From Calliopum simillimum (taxonomy: Eukaryota; Arthropoda; Insecta; Diptera; Lauxaniidae): a stretch of 64,000 bases of DNA. The DNA lies in the NCBI GenBank assembly GCA_951812925.1, contig OX638371.1:113421124-113485123 (forward strand), read 5' to 3'. This document shows, in pieces, positions 23,107-33,365 of the stretch. The stretch's first letter is position 1; every line of letters starts with the position of its first letter. Position numbers and translations under genes: made by a program. The notes under the pieces are model-generated. The model was given only the letters and a program-made list of their open reading frames with translations. It was not told the origin of the DNA and did not search any database.

Positions 23107-23430
23107 ATTATATTAATACGCAAGACAAAAATTTGTCTTACCTTTTTTACTACGTTAGAAATAGAGCACGACTTTGAATTATGCATCATTAGAATGGGGC
23201 TTATGTGTAAATGTGCACAAAGTTTAAATTATTTTAATAGAGCTGAAAACAAGATACAGCGCAAAGAGAAAGACAAAAAGCTGACTGATACTGACTTCAT
23301 GTTTTTGTTTTTTTTTTTTCGTTTCACATTTGTCATTGAGCTTTTCTATTATGTACCAAAAATTGTATTAAAAATTTCCAAAAAATACCAAAAATTATAA
23401 TACATTTGTGGTCAAATTTTAACTATTGGG
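23107..23430 (+). repeat. Interspersed repeat family X, copy 2
   Basis: Landmarks in order: TTATATTAATACGCAAGAC, ACGTTAGAAATAGAGCACGA, GTGCACAAAG, GCGCAAAGAGAAAGACAAAA, TGACTTCATGTTTTTG, TTTCTATTATGTACCA, TTTGTGGTC. Same order as at 601-1145 and inverted relative to 25290-25697. It lacks the minisatellite of copy 1. Confidence 0.65.
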
Positions 23431-25289
23431 CGTTTCTAGTAAAGTTAATTTTTTCCTTTTTCTATCAATTCTTTTCGACAGTCAGCGATTTTCACAACGT
23501 TTTCCGATAATATTTCTCTTCTATATAATTTATTAATTGCTTATGAATTGCTTGAACTTTTTTCGATGTTCGTGCATTTCTTGAGGTTTTTTTTTAAATA
23601 AAAAAGAGTTAATTGCGCCGCTAAATACGAATGAGTTTTTTAACTCTACAACTTGATAATTCACATTTCCTGACTTAAATATAATATTCCCTTACTAACA
23701 GCACAATTGCTGAGGAAACCATTAAATTATATATGGAGTTCATGGGCATAGCTATTATAAAGACTTTTTTCACACTCCTTTAATGGAAATTCTAGCTAAT
23801 CGGCTACGTTAAAGCCATAACAATGTGTGTTTAAACGATTGTCTGCAGAACAATACGCGCGCCGCCATACGATGATCAGCAGCAGCAGCAACATTGATAT
23901 AAACAATTCCTTTTTAGTCCACCAGAAGAACCACGCCAAGTTGACTTGGCAGCTGGTATTTCAAATATTTGTTTATCAACTTAATTTAGTTTTTCATATG
24001 AAGCCAGCCAGTCAGCCGTCTATTTGGCTTAGCACAGCTGCTGCTCCTCCATATTTAACTAGATGACGCGGAAGATGAGCGCCATTTCAATCACTGCGCA
24101 CCAACAATTGTTGCCTTTGGTTGATGAGTTGTGTTGCTCAGGTAAACAAAGCACGTAGGTTATGGTTATGGTCTTTATTTGAAATGTGGTTGTTATTTGG
24201 TAGCATGAGGTGTTTTTTTGTACTTTGCAACAATTAAATCAAAGTACAAAAACTATGCAACAATAATTTAAACATTTTAAGTGCAACGCAACAACAATAA
24301 CAACAATATAATTTATAGCAACAATTTTTGCTTGTCTTGTTTAAATCTTTTGCTTTGTCTTGCTGTTTTTTGCTAGTGAAAAGTACAATTTTCTTCTTGG
24401 TGTTAAAGAAAAAGCACTTAAGTGCAACATTTTTTCTTTTTCTTCATTTTCTTTTTTGTGTTGCTGTTTGGTTTTTCTGTTTCAAAACAAAAAACCACAG
24501 TAAAAAAGTGTAACAATTTATTGTCGGTGGCAGTAGCAATTTATATTGTCGCTGTGCATAAAATGAAAGAAAAGTTCTGCTCTGGCAGGGCACAAAGTAC
24601 TAATCAGTAAATCATCACGCCCCAAGACCACAGCAACAGCAACAGTAAAAGAAAAATTAAATTGCATTAGCAGCAGCAGCAGCAAAGTAACGGTTTGAGT
24701 TTTATAAAAATGTTGCTGATATTTCAATGTTGTTATGTTTTCGTACTGTGAACTTGGAATTCACTTGAAAACTTTGTTATTGTTAATTTGTTTATCTTGA
24801 GTTGGAAATACAGATGTAGCGCGCGTAAATCTGGTTCAAACCAGATGTTTTACAAGTCAAAGGTAAGGCAACATCTTAAGAAAACTTATGGGGTTTTGTT
24901 TTTACAGTCAGCAAAATAGAAAAATTGTACGATTTTTTATTAATAAAATGGTTTCAAATCGTTTCAGCAAACATTTTTTAATCTTTTGGAATTAGTTAAA
25001 TGAGCCGTTTGTTTTGAAAGTGGGGCAAGTCCAAAACGAAGCAAAAGTAATGTCACAGCATGAAATGGCTGGCATTTTGTTAGGAATTTGTTTTATTTTA
25101 AGAGTTTATTCATTTAAAATATGAAAAACTAATTGAATTATAAAATTGTTCGTGAGTTGCCAACTTTCAACAAATTTAATAAAACTGGTGTCTATTTTCA
25201 GGAAAAGTTTACTTGATGGTGTGGAATTGGTGGCATTAGGTTGAAAAAATGTTTTCGATCAAATAACCAATTATTATGGCATATAACGA
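23431..25289. other. Low-copy DNA with CAG/CAA tracts
   Basis: No gene seen. Simple tracts: CAGCAGCAGCAGCAAC at about 23878-23893, CAACAATAACAACAAT near 24290-24308, CAGCAACAGCAACAG near 24632-24647 and CAGCAGCAGCAGCA near 24671-24684. The ORFs here are composition artefacts. Confidence 0.5.
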
Positions 25290-25697
25290 GTACTAGAATC
25301 GCCCAGTGGACCACAAATGTATTAAATAATTTTGGTTCTTTTTGGACTTGTTTTTGCTATTTGGTACAAAATAGAAAAGCTCGTTTATCATCCCTGCCAT
25401 AATTCAAGCGAAATATAAACAAAACAAAAAACATGAAGTCAGTGCTATGCTTTTTGTCTTTCTCTTTGTGCTTTATCCTTTTTTCAGCACTGTGTGACCG
25501 TGTATTTTGTTGTTGTTAATATTGAAAAATTTGTATTTAATTTTATCTGGCTTAAAGTCAAAATATTAAAATAATTTTAACTCTGTGCATATCTACACAC
25601 AAATACCTTTCTAATGGTGTATAATTTAAAGTCGCACTCCATTTCTAACATAGTAAAAAAAGATGGACAAATTTTTTGTCATGCGTATTAATATAGA
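25290..25697 (-). repeat. Interspersed repeat family X, copy 3 (inverted)
   Basis: Reverse complement gives the same motif order as copies 1 and 2: TATTAATACGCATGACAAAA, ATGTTAGAAATGGAGTGCGA, GCACAAAGAGAAAGACAAAA, GACTTCATGTTTTTTG, TTTCTATTTTGTACCA and TTTGTGGTCCACTGGGCGA at the far end. The AATACATTTGTGGTC end agrees with copy 2. Confidence 0.65.
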
Positions 25698-26068
25698 TGA
25701 CACTACTTTTGGCTCAGTTGTACTTGCTCCACTTTCGAAATAAAAGATTGAAATATACAGAGGAATAATGTATCGATACTTGTTAATAATTACCAAATTA
25801 TGTATTTCTTATGGATGTAATGAATATATGGGGAAATCTCAGCAAGTGTGGACTTTTCGAAAAAAAAGAAGTTATTTTTCACACATGTGGCACCCTTTTT
25901 TGGACCGCGAATTATTAATTTGAGATACATTAGAAGTATTTTACAGCCAGCTTTACTGACTTTTTTCGATCGCCTCCCCCAATATCGTCAAAAATCTCGC
26001 GTCACGGTGTTTGTGTTTGAACTCCTCTGAAATGGCTTGACCGATTTTCATGAAATTTTTTATATGTA
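25698..26068. other. AT-rich segment with a 31-bp match to 30.5 kb
   Basis: No gene seen. About 25828-25858 reads, in reverse, the same 31 bp as about 30500-30530 (core CACTTGCTGAGATTTCCCCA). The last 30 bp before the Tigger-like insertion (ACCGATTTTCATGAAATTTT) belong to the roughly 120-bp tandem repeat that resumes at 26765. Confidence 0.45.
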
Positions 26069-26762
26069 CACCAATACCTCGCTTTGCGTCGTTTCGTTTT
26101 GCGTTTTTTCGAAGTTGCGTCGCTGCTTAATTAGTACTAATTTTCACTGTGCGTCGTTAGATTTTCGAAGTTGCGTTGTTTTGGGTTCCAGTCTTTCATT
26201 TTTTTTTTTTTTTTGATATTTTTTTTTTTTTTTTTCTAAAAGATGGCACCACATTTGTTTCTAATTCCGAAGAACAAAATTTAACCTCCAAACAAATTTC
26301 CAAAGCGATGTGTTTGATTGACAAAGCTATGGAGATTTTTTTAAAAAACGATCCTGACAGCGGAAGGAGTTTTAAAGTGTCCCAGGCGGTAGCTACGAAT
26401 ATCAATTGCTACAAGGAAATTTATTTTACGTTAAAAAAAAGCTGTTCAGCAAACATTGGACCAATTTTTTGTGAAAGACAGTGATTAATTTTAATTTTGT
26501 TTTTCATAAATTAATTCAATAGTTTATTTTGTTTTAATTGAATACGTTTTTTTCATGAATGTAATAAAATTTAATATTATTTTTGTTTTTAAATGTTTAC
26601 TTTGTTCAACTTTCTTTTTAAAAAGTAGTATTTTCGTAACCCTGGAACCTATCTTCGATCTTTACATGGTTTGCTATAGAAAATCTTAATTCACTTTGCG
26701 TCGTTTCAATTTGCGTCGTGTTTTTTTGGAACGTAACCCCGACGCAAAGTGAGGTATTGGTG
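26069..26762 (+). mobile_element. Tigger/pogo-like element, internally deleted
   Basis: A 694-bp element with TIRs starting CACCAATACCTCGCTTTGCG on the left and, as reverse complement, CACCAATACCTCACTTTGCG on the right. TA flanks lie at 26067-26068 and 26763-26764. The CA..ATACCTCG-type terminus resembles classic Tigger ends, and the TA target fits the pogo/Tigger branch of Tc1/mariner. Only the C-terminal part of a transposase is left inside (26240-26487). GCGTCG-type motifs repeat near both ends. The element sits inside a tandem repeat array. Confidence 0.8.
26240..26487 (+). pseudogene. Tigger/pogo-like transposase C-terminal fragment
   Basis: Reads SKQISKAMCLIDKAMEIFLK then NDPDSGRSFKVSQAVAT and NINCYKEIYFTLKK. 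This resembles the helical C-terminus of Tigger/jerky-type DDE transposases (pattern I..A...L...DP...RS.KV.......CYKEI). A +1 shift in the A-run near 26432-26440 is needed to reach the usual terminal motif, which is present in the next frame as AVQQTLDQFFVKDSD followed by a stop. There is no DDE catalytic core or HTH, so this is non-functional. Confidence 0.65.
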
Positions 26763-26764
26763 TA

Positions 26765-27330
26765 TTTGGAAATCGGTAATAAAGTATTTTTCATTCAGCA
26801 AGAGTGTATATTTAAGGTGGCCCTGATACAAAAATATTTTTTAAATCGCATTTTCTCACATACCGGTTAATCGATTCACATTAATTCTACACCACGTGGT
26901 TTTTATATTAAGTTGCACAGCTTTAACTATACAACTTTTATTTAGGGTGGCCCTCCACAATTTTTTAAATCGTATTTTTTCGATTCACATGGAATTTGCC
27001 TTTTATATCAAGAGGCACAGCTTAGATTAAAAAATTTGTATTAAGGGTGCACATTTAGAGTGGCCCTCATATAAAAAAGTTGTTTTAAGGTTATACTACA
27101 CCGATTATCATAAAAGTAAGCATGGAAATTGAAGGGAATATTTCTGAAGAATAAAATTTAGCATCTATGTATAGCTAAGGTGGCCCAAATGTAAAAAAAA
27201 ATTTAAGGTCATATTGCTGCGCCGATTTTCATGAAATCAAGTATGGAGGAGGATTGAAAGGAAGCTTTCTGAAAAAAAAAAAAAAAAAATTATTTAGAGT
27301 GGCCTTCATACAAAAATATTTTTTAAATCG
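26765..27330. repeat. Diverged tandem repeat, about 120-bp unit
   Basis: Five diverged units marked by GGTGGCCCTCATACAAAAAT-type text begin at about 26816, 26946, 27060, 27179 and 27299. Each is followed by TTTTTTAAATCG-type sequence and, in several units, CCGATTTTCATGAAAT or CGATTCACATGG. The array continues to the left of the Tigger-like element, so that element was inserted into it. A run of A (about 27273-27289) is in the last unit. Confidence 0.65.
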
Positions 27331-28084
27331 AATTTTTTCGATTCACATGGGATTGAAATTCATTGCTGGGGTAGGTGTGAGAAAAGGTCGTAAAGTATAT
27401 TTCATATCTAATGATCGTATAATTTTTTGTGACCTTCGGAAATCTTCTATTAGTTAAGGTTTGTTGATAGTTCGTCATATGGGCACGGCCACCGTTGGGA
27501 ACGTTACGTTCGCACGCACATTTTTGCCCATATCTCTTTGAAAAATAATCAAACATCATGATATCTTAAGCGCATGTAATAAAGCTCTCTTAGGCCAATA
27601 TTTCGTAGGAACAAAGTTTTTGTCTATCGCTTATGGCATAGAAGTTATAAGAGTTTAAGTGCCGTTGGGAACGTTATTTTTTTTTTCAACAATTTTTGAG
27701 GTCAGTGCACATTTTCTAAAAAGTCTGCGAATCTAGTAATGTATTTTCCCGAACATCTTCTATAATATCAAGTTAAAGGATCAAAGCTAAGATTGGAATG
27801 GTAATTGTGGTGAAAAAAATATTATTGGTGGACTTACAGACATTAAAGCAACGTTGGTTTCGTCACGCAAAAGCGTTGGGAACGTTACGCGTACGAATTT
27901 CCATAAATAAATTGAGGGCAAATACAGCCAAACAGTCCAAACATCCATAAAGATGAAAATATGTGAATATTTCATTCCTTGGAAGGTTCCCATTTACACT
28001 ACATTACAAATTTTTTGCTCCAAGACCTCGATATATATTTTTTTTTTTGAAATTACGATTTCTCCCAAAAGGATAAAGCTATCT

Positions 28085-28310
28085 ACATGAAACTTGGTAC
28101 AGATAATACTGAGAGCCATTTTCTGATCAGAATTAAAATTGAGCGTGATCGGTTAATGTTCACGCCTACCTCCCATATATGCTAGTTAAAACGTTGTATG
28201 GGAAGTAGGCGTGGAGGTTAACCGATCACGTCCAATTTTAGTCTCAGGCAGCTTAGTAATATTGGCATTATCTGTACCAAATTTCATGCATCTAGCTAAA
28301 TTCGTATGGC
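28085..28310. repeat. Inverted repeat with GGTACAGATAAT arms
   Basis: Left: CATGAAACTTGGTACAGATA and GTGATCGGTTAATGTTCACG (with GCCTACCTCCCATAT). Right: TATGGGAAGTAGGCGTGGAG, GTTAACCGATCACG and ATTATCTGTACCAAATTTCA. Arms of over 90 bp are imperfect. A further direct copy of the arm end (CATGAAATTTGGTACATG) is at 28410-28428. Confidence 0.65.
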
Positions 28311-29249
28311 CGCCAGTCTGGGTTCAACAAAAAAAATGAAATCGAAAATAAATTTTTTTCCGTTTTTTTCAGATTTTTATGTTGAGCCCTGAACGGATTA
28401 AGCTAGATGCATGAAATTTGGTACATGTAACAAGAATATGACTAGGTTGTTTCGGAAGCTTCAAAAAGCCTGTAAGGAACGAAATATTTGTGATATCCTA
28501 TGCACTTGGATAGATCTCAAAATAGCAATTAACGTGATTTATGTCCATAACTTCCTCTTCAATCCAACAGTTGATTTAAATTATCGTAAGGAATTTCTAT
28601 CCCTTTCAACACAGCTCATCGCGTGGATCCAGAAGAAATTTTAGTAGAAAAATATAACTTTGGATTTTTGATTAAAAAATGTTGGGAACGTTACACATAT
28701 TTGGAGGCTATGTACACAATGGTAGATACTTTATTTAGGTAATTTTAAAATGGATTCAGAAATAAGACTGAAAATACTCGAAAACGGTGATTGCATTTTA
28801 ATATTTTACCCACTAATTTCCGCCTCAAGAAACTTCTTAAAATATTTCGTTGGGAACGTTATGTTTTTTATTGCGGTAGAATTCATCGCCAACAGTTATG
28901 CACAAGCAACTGGTTTTCCTTCAAAATATCAATGTTAATCCTTAATTTCAAACATTTTCTTTCTGCGGAAATCAAAATTGCATTCATACAATAAAAATAA
29001 AGCAAATTTTAACCTTCTTTTCGGGACTTGTTTTTTGGCATTTTTTTTTTCTTTTCACAAGCAAGAGTAAGTTTTTTATGAAAAAAGCACCCCTTAAATC
29101 AACTTATATACTTGAAAATGGTTTTTTTTTGGACAGCATTAGATGTAAACTTATGAAATATGGGCAAATGAGTGGGAGATTTAAAGAAAAAAAAAAAGTT
29201 GTATAGCTTCGTCTTACGTGGCCGTGCCCATATATTTTTTTCCTCTCGT

Positions 29250-29545
29250 ATTCTTCGTTTTGAGTATGAAGCCTTCAGGTGACCTTCGGGAACCTTCGAG
29301 AATTTCAAAAAACTACCAGTTAATTTTTTTTGATAGTTCGCCATGGATTTTTTCCCTCTTGTATACCTAGATATTCTTCGTTTTGACTATCAAGCCTTCG
29401 GGTGACCTTCGGAAAACTTCGGGTGGCCCAGAAAATTATCAATTAGAACTTGATGAAAGTTTGCCACAGATATTTTCCGTCCAGTGTACCCAGATATTCT
29501 TCGTTTTGACTATGAAGCTTACGGGTGGTCTTCGGAATCCTTCGT
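29250..29545. repeat. 123-bp tandem repeat, about 2.5 copies
   Basis: Units start with ATTCTTCGTTTTGA at 29250, 29373 and 29496, each followed by CTATGAAGCCTTCGGGTGA-type text and CCTTCGGGAACCTTCG-type text. The spacing is exactly 123 bp twice; units have diverged by point changes. Confidence 0.7.
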
Positions 29546-30087
29546 GTATAGCATAAACACATTTTCATACCTAAGATGCACTTATTCCCAAATTTTTAGC
29601 TCAATTGGCTTAATAGTTTCTGAGTGATTATCGGTGGTGGGCAAAACGTTGCCCTAGGGCAGCTTCGTATCAAAGAGAGGATTTTTTTCGTATCTTTTTC
29701 GTATAGGATAAAACGAGACAAAAAATAAGTTGCTTGTAGTGGTGCCCAGCACTGGTGATAATGCTTCACACACATACACAGTCATTATATATATAGATGA
29801 ATCTTAAAAAATTGTACATTTTAACCATTGTCCAAATATGTACTGAGGGGCGATTTTTTACATATTCATTGGGCCTAAGTCCAATGATTTCGCAAGGTTT
29901 GAGACAATTTTGTGCCCTCGGATTTTTTTGCCCCTCACAATACCATTTTTTTAGACGTAATTTCGCATGAAAAATCGCATTTGAGCTTCTTCTCAAGCGT
30001 GTTACCACCGAACCAGTGGTGGCACACCCTTTTATCTGGACATAACTTTTAGTCATAACATTAAGAAATCATATTTCATTAGGAATA

Positions 30088-31103
30088 TTGCGAAAAAATA
30101 ATCGCCCCCAGAGCAGCATGTTAGAAACCGAAAATTACCAGATTTTGGGTAAAAACCTTTCACACAACTTTGGAGACCCATATCAAGCGTTCTACCTAAG
30201 GCACATCAACGGGATGCAGTTTTTCTTACGTCTTAACATTCATGTTAAAGATACTAAAAGCCCAAAACAATTTGCTGAACCGCCTCAAAAATTATGGCTC
30301 AATAACGGAAGCGGCTTATTCAATTCACACTCAAAATTTGTGGATTTTGCTCGAATTTCGGCAAAAAAAATAAAGCTTCCAGGCGGTAGCACACGCATGT
30401 TTTTGTATTTAACATCATCCAATTAGTGTCCCAGACATGTTGGAATGGATGGGAAATGCAACGGGTGCTGACTCGGCGAACCGAGACCTATTCACACCGA
30501 AGTCCACACTTGCTGAGATTTCCCCATATATATTATTAGTTAGCATTAGAATGGCACAAAATAACCGAAAAGTGTTCGGTGGGCTACCACCTGAAATGTT
30601 TCTTCGGTATGTTATAAGGCATGTGAAACAAATTTCAGACTTTAAGATAGAGATTTAGAGGTCGCTAGTTTCTTTCGAAGAAAGAGCTTTTTGAGCAATC
30701 ACCATAAAATATTTGACAATAAAAGTTTTCGAAGAAAATTTTCTAAAATAGTTTTTTGAAATGCAATGCATGTAATGCAATTTCAAAACTCTGGATGGGT
30801 TAGTTTTATGAGGTTCCCTAAAAAGGTGCGTAAGCCAAATATATCAGGGACCGTGAATAGGATAGACCCGGAAAGACCAAAAAGGAGAAATGGCACCCAA
30901 TTACTGAGGGTGATATGGTTCGGATGCTATTTATCCCTTTGCAGATGTTATACAAATACGAAGCGCTTGAACTAACAGTTATTCCAGAATCGCAGAATTT
31001 AAGTCAGGTAGGACCTTCAATTGCTGTTTCATTTTTAGCTGATGAACTGGAGGTTTTCGCTAATGTTTTAGAAAACTCTATGGGAACCTTGACATCACGC
31101 TAG
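30088..31103 (+). pseudogene. Unidentified ex-coding tract, frameshifted
   Basis: Plus-strand open pieces succeed one another in different frames: 30088-30426 (112 codons, ends FLYLTSSN), 30437-30658 (contains GGLPPEMFLRYVIRHVKQIS), 30766-30975 and 30915-31103 (contains EALELTVIPESQNLSQ). The third and fourth can be joined by a one-base shift near 30885, giving KEKWHPITEGDMVRML into the last ORF. Composition is more protein-like and less AT-rich than the flanks. I recognise no family. It could be a decayed transposon gene, a host pseudogene or an old viral insertion; the sequence alone does not decide. Part of 30437-30658 shares 31 bp with about 25828-25858. Confidence 0.35.
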
Positions 31104-32536
31104 AATAGGTGTAAAGTGAAATCTCGCCAGTGCCAACGATTTTGAAAAACTCTAAGCCGCCCACACGTAAGGTCCAGCAGAAACCGTTTTTAATTCTGGT
31201 TTCAACAAAAAAGGGTGCCACATCTCTCAGATTTACCCTAAATAACGTAAGAACTAAAGGGTAGGAAGGGGCTCTTAACTGTTCACACTTTCTTAAAAAA
31301 AAGGAACGATTTCATACATGGGGGAGTGAAAAAATTTCGTATGTATCTTCTACTAGTTTTTTTTTTATTTCATAAAAATGCTCTTGATTCTTAACATATT
31401 TAATTAAAAAGCCGTATTTTCGTCATCTCCCAAAAGATTATCAACATGATCCAGCTAATCGAATGTTTTTTTTTTTTGTACTAAGTAAGTACATGAATCA
31501 AAGGACAGTACAGCCTCCTATCTATAGATATATAGTACGTATTTATAACACGAACTTTTCTTGGCTTCTTTCTTTCTTTTTTCCAATTATCTCGTGTTTT
31601 TTCTGTTGGTTTGTATGCAAGCTCAATGTTCGTATCGACTTTAACATTATAATCTAATATCATTTTACCTCAAGCAGTTATTCTTTTTTTATTTTATTCT
31701 TAGACTTTTGTCTTACTAGATGCAAGTGATCGCCAGCAGTAAGACAAAAACAAAAAACACGTTCTTTTCCTGACAAGCTTCCTTGATGCTTTTGCAGAAT
31801 CAGTTACAGCAATAGTAACAGCAACAACAACAACTGAAGTTCAAATTGTAGGTCAAACTCAACGTCCAGTAGTAGGTTTGGTTTGCTTCATGGTAGTTAG
31901 TCAGCTAATGCTGTTGCATCCATTACAGCAGTAGCTGTTAACATTGCGATTCTAACATTGAGATACAATGCGATATGGTTTGAGACTGAGCGTACTTATT
32001 TAACATTTGTGTTTTTTTCTTTTTTTTGTCATGCGATAGCGTCTGAAAATAAAAATAATTGCAAGTAGTCGTTGCAGAAGTTTGCAAATGCAACAAAAAC
32101 CTTCCTCATGTGGAACAAATTTATTTCAGAAATAGTCGAAACAAAAAAAAAAAAAAACCAAAACGTTATTAACCATTAATTTTCTGCAGTTTTCCGCAAT
32201 GAATAAAAAAAAGTGGTTAACAAATGAATTGAGGGTTAAAACGGCAATAGCAAAAAAGCATGACAAATTGGGGAAAATCGAATTTTAAATTAAGAAAAGC
32301 AATGAAAAACTATAAATTGCAAGCAATTTTTCATTTGGTATAAGACTTTAATGAATTTTTCAATGTGCACACTTGATTATTGGCAATGATTGGATTAAGC
32401 CTTATTAATAAAAGTTAATTGCTAACAAGTTGTAATGTTCATTGGTTTGTTCATTTACCACCAGTCTTAAAATTATTGTACAGTCTAGTTAAGATTTTCA
32501 ACGTACTTATGTAGCTCTGGAGCAAAAAAAAAAAAA
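31104..32536. other. Low-copy DNA with CAA tract
   Basis: No gene seen. A CAGCAACAACAACAACTG tract lies near 31816-31835 and an A-run near 32141-32157. The two short ORFs at 31463-31663 are antisense to each other and not credible. Confidence 0.5.
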
Positions 32537-33100
32537 CTAGTGAAGGTTACCTTTGGCTTGGCCAAACCTTAAATACCCTACACTGCAGTATTTTGAAAAT
32601 TTGCTTGTTCGGGAGGTGCTACGACCTCTTGTCCGAATTCACATCGCTTTTACTCAGATCTTGCGCTTACTGTTCTCAGTGCACTTACTATTCTCAGTGT
32701 CTACTGTTCTCAGTGTTCCGAACAGCATTTTGAATCTTTTGCTTATATGAAAGGTGGCACGCTTGTTCGAGTTTGGCTAGTTTTTTGTTTAGAGCTTGCA
32801 ATTATAGTAGTATATCATATTGAAACTTTTGCTTATATGGGAGGTGGCATGCCCCTTCGATCGAATTGACCGATTTCGCTCATTTTCAATAAGACGAGCT
32901 AATTTTGACAACGGACGCAGTGTACCAAATTTCATCGAATATAAATGCTGATTTCAATGGACAGACAGACAGACGGTCATGGCGATATCGACTCAGGAGG
33001 TGACGCTGATCAAGAATATACTTACTCGTATATACTTTCCTATACCTACCACGCTTCCTTCTCCGCGTTATAAACGGAAGGACCCTGGGTGTAGAGTATA
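32537..33100 (-). mobile_element. DINE-1/Helentron-like element, internally shortened
   Basis: Minus-strand copy. The 3' end is at 32537 (plus strand reads CTAGTGAAGG, then GGCTTGGCC hairpin remnants and TAAATACCCTACACTGCAGT). Partial tandem units with GAGGTGCTACGACCTC and AGGTGGCACG/AGGTGGCATGCCCC follow. The 5' block (ATCGACTCAGGAGGTGACGC, GATCAAGAATATACTTACTC) ends near ACCCTGGGTGTAGAGTATA at 33100. It includes a short extra TTACTATTCTCAGTGT duplication near 32668-32715. Confidence 0.8.
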
Positions 33101-33365
33101 AAAACTGAGCTATGGGTTTTTGATCTAAGCACAGCTTTTTCCACGTAAAGAAGTTCGGACTTACAAGAATGATCAAGAATCTAAGATCTTCATAGTTTTG
33201 CGAAAATTTCTGGAATGCTTTTTTTCGATTTGATGAAGAAATCCTCTCAAATTATTCTGTAAAATAATCGTTTTTTTATTTAAACAAAATTGCTAGAGTT
33301 TTCTAAAAGAAATTATTTTAAACGAACGAAAAATTCCAAAATTTTGGTAAAAATTATACAGAACC

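Larger units (their letters stand above)
27331..29790. repeat. Mosaic repeat block with recurring GTTGGGAACGTTA motif
   Basis: About 2.4 kb of accessory repeat. The exact 13-mer GTTGGGAACGTTA occurs at 27494, 27664, 27875, 28681 and 28849. GGGCACGGCCAC at 27481 has an inverted partner at 29218-29229. The inner part holds an inverted repeat (28085-28310) and the right part a 123-bp tandem repeat (29250-29545). The block runs into ACAGTCATTATATATATAGA at about 29777-29796, a tail of the kind often seen at non-LTR or SINE 3' ends. No long ORF; class unknown. Confidence 0.45.

Noticed and set aside
26765..29545. CRISPR array
   Set aside because: The repeats are diverged tandem units without regular unique spacers, and this is eukaryotic DNA.
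30088..31103. Endogenous viral element
   Set aside because: Considered because of ORF order and composition, but I recognise no viral domain; left as unidentified.
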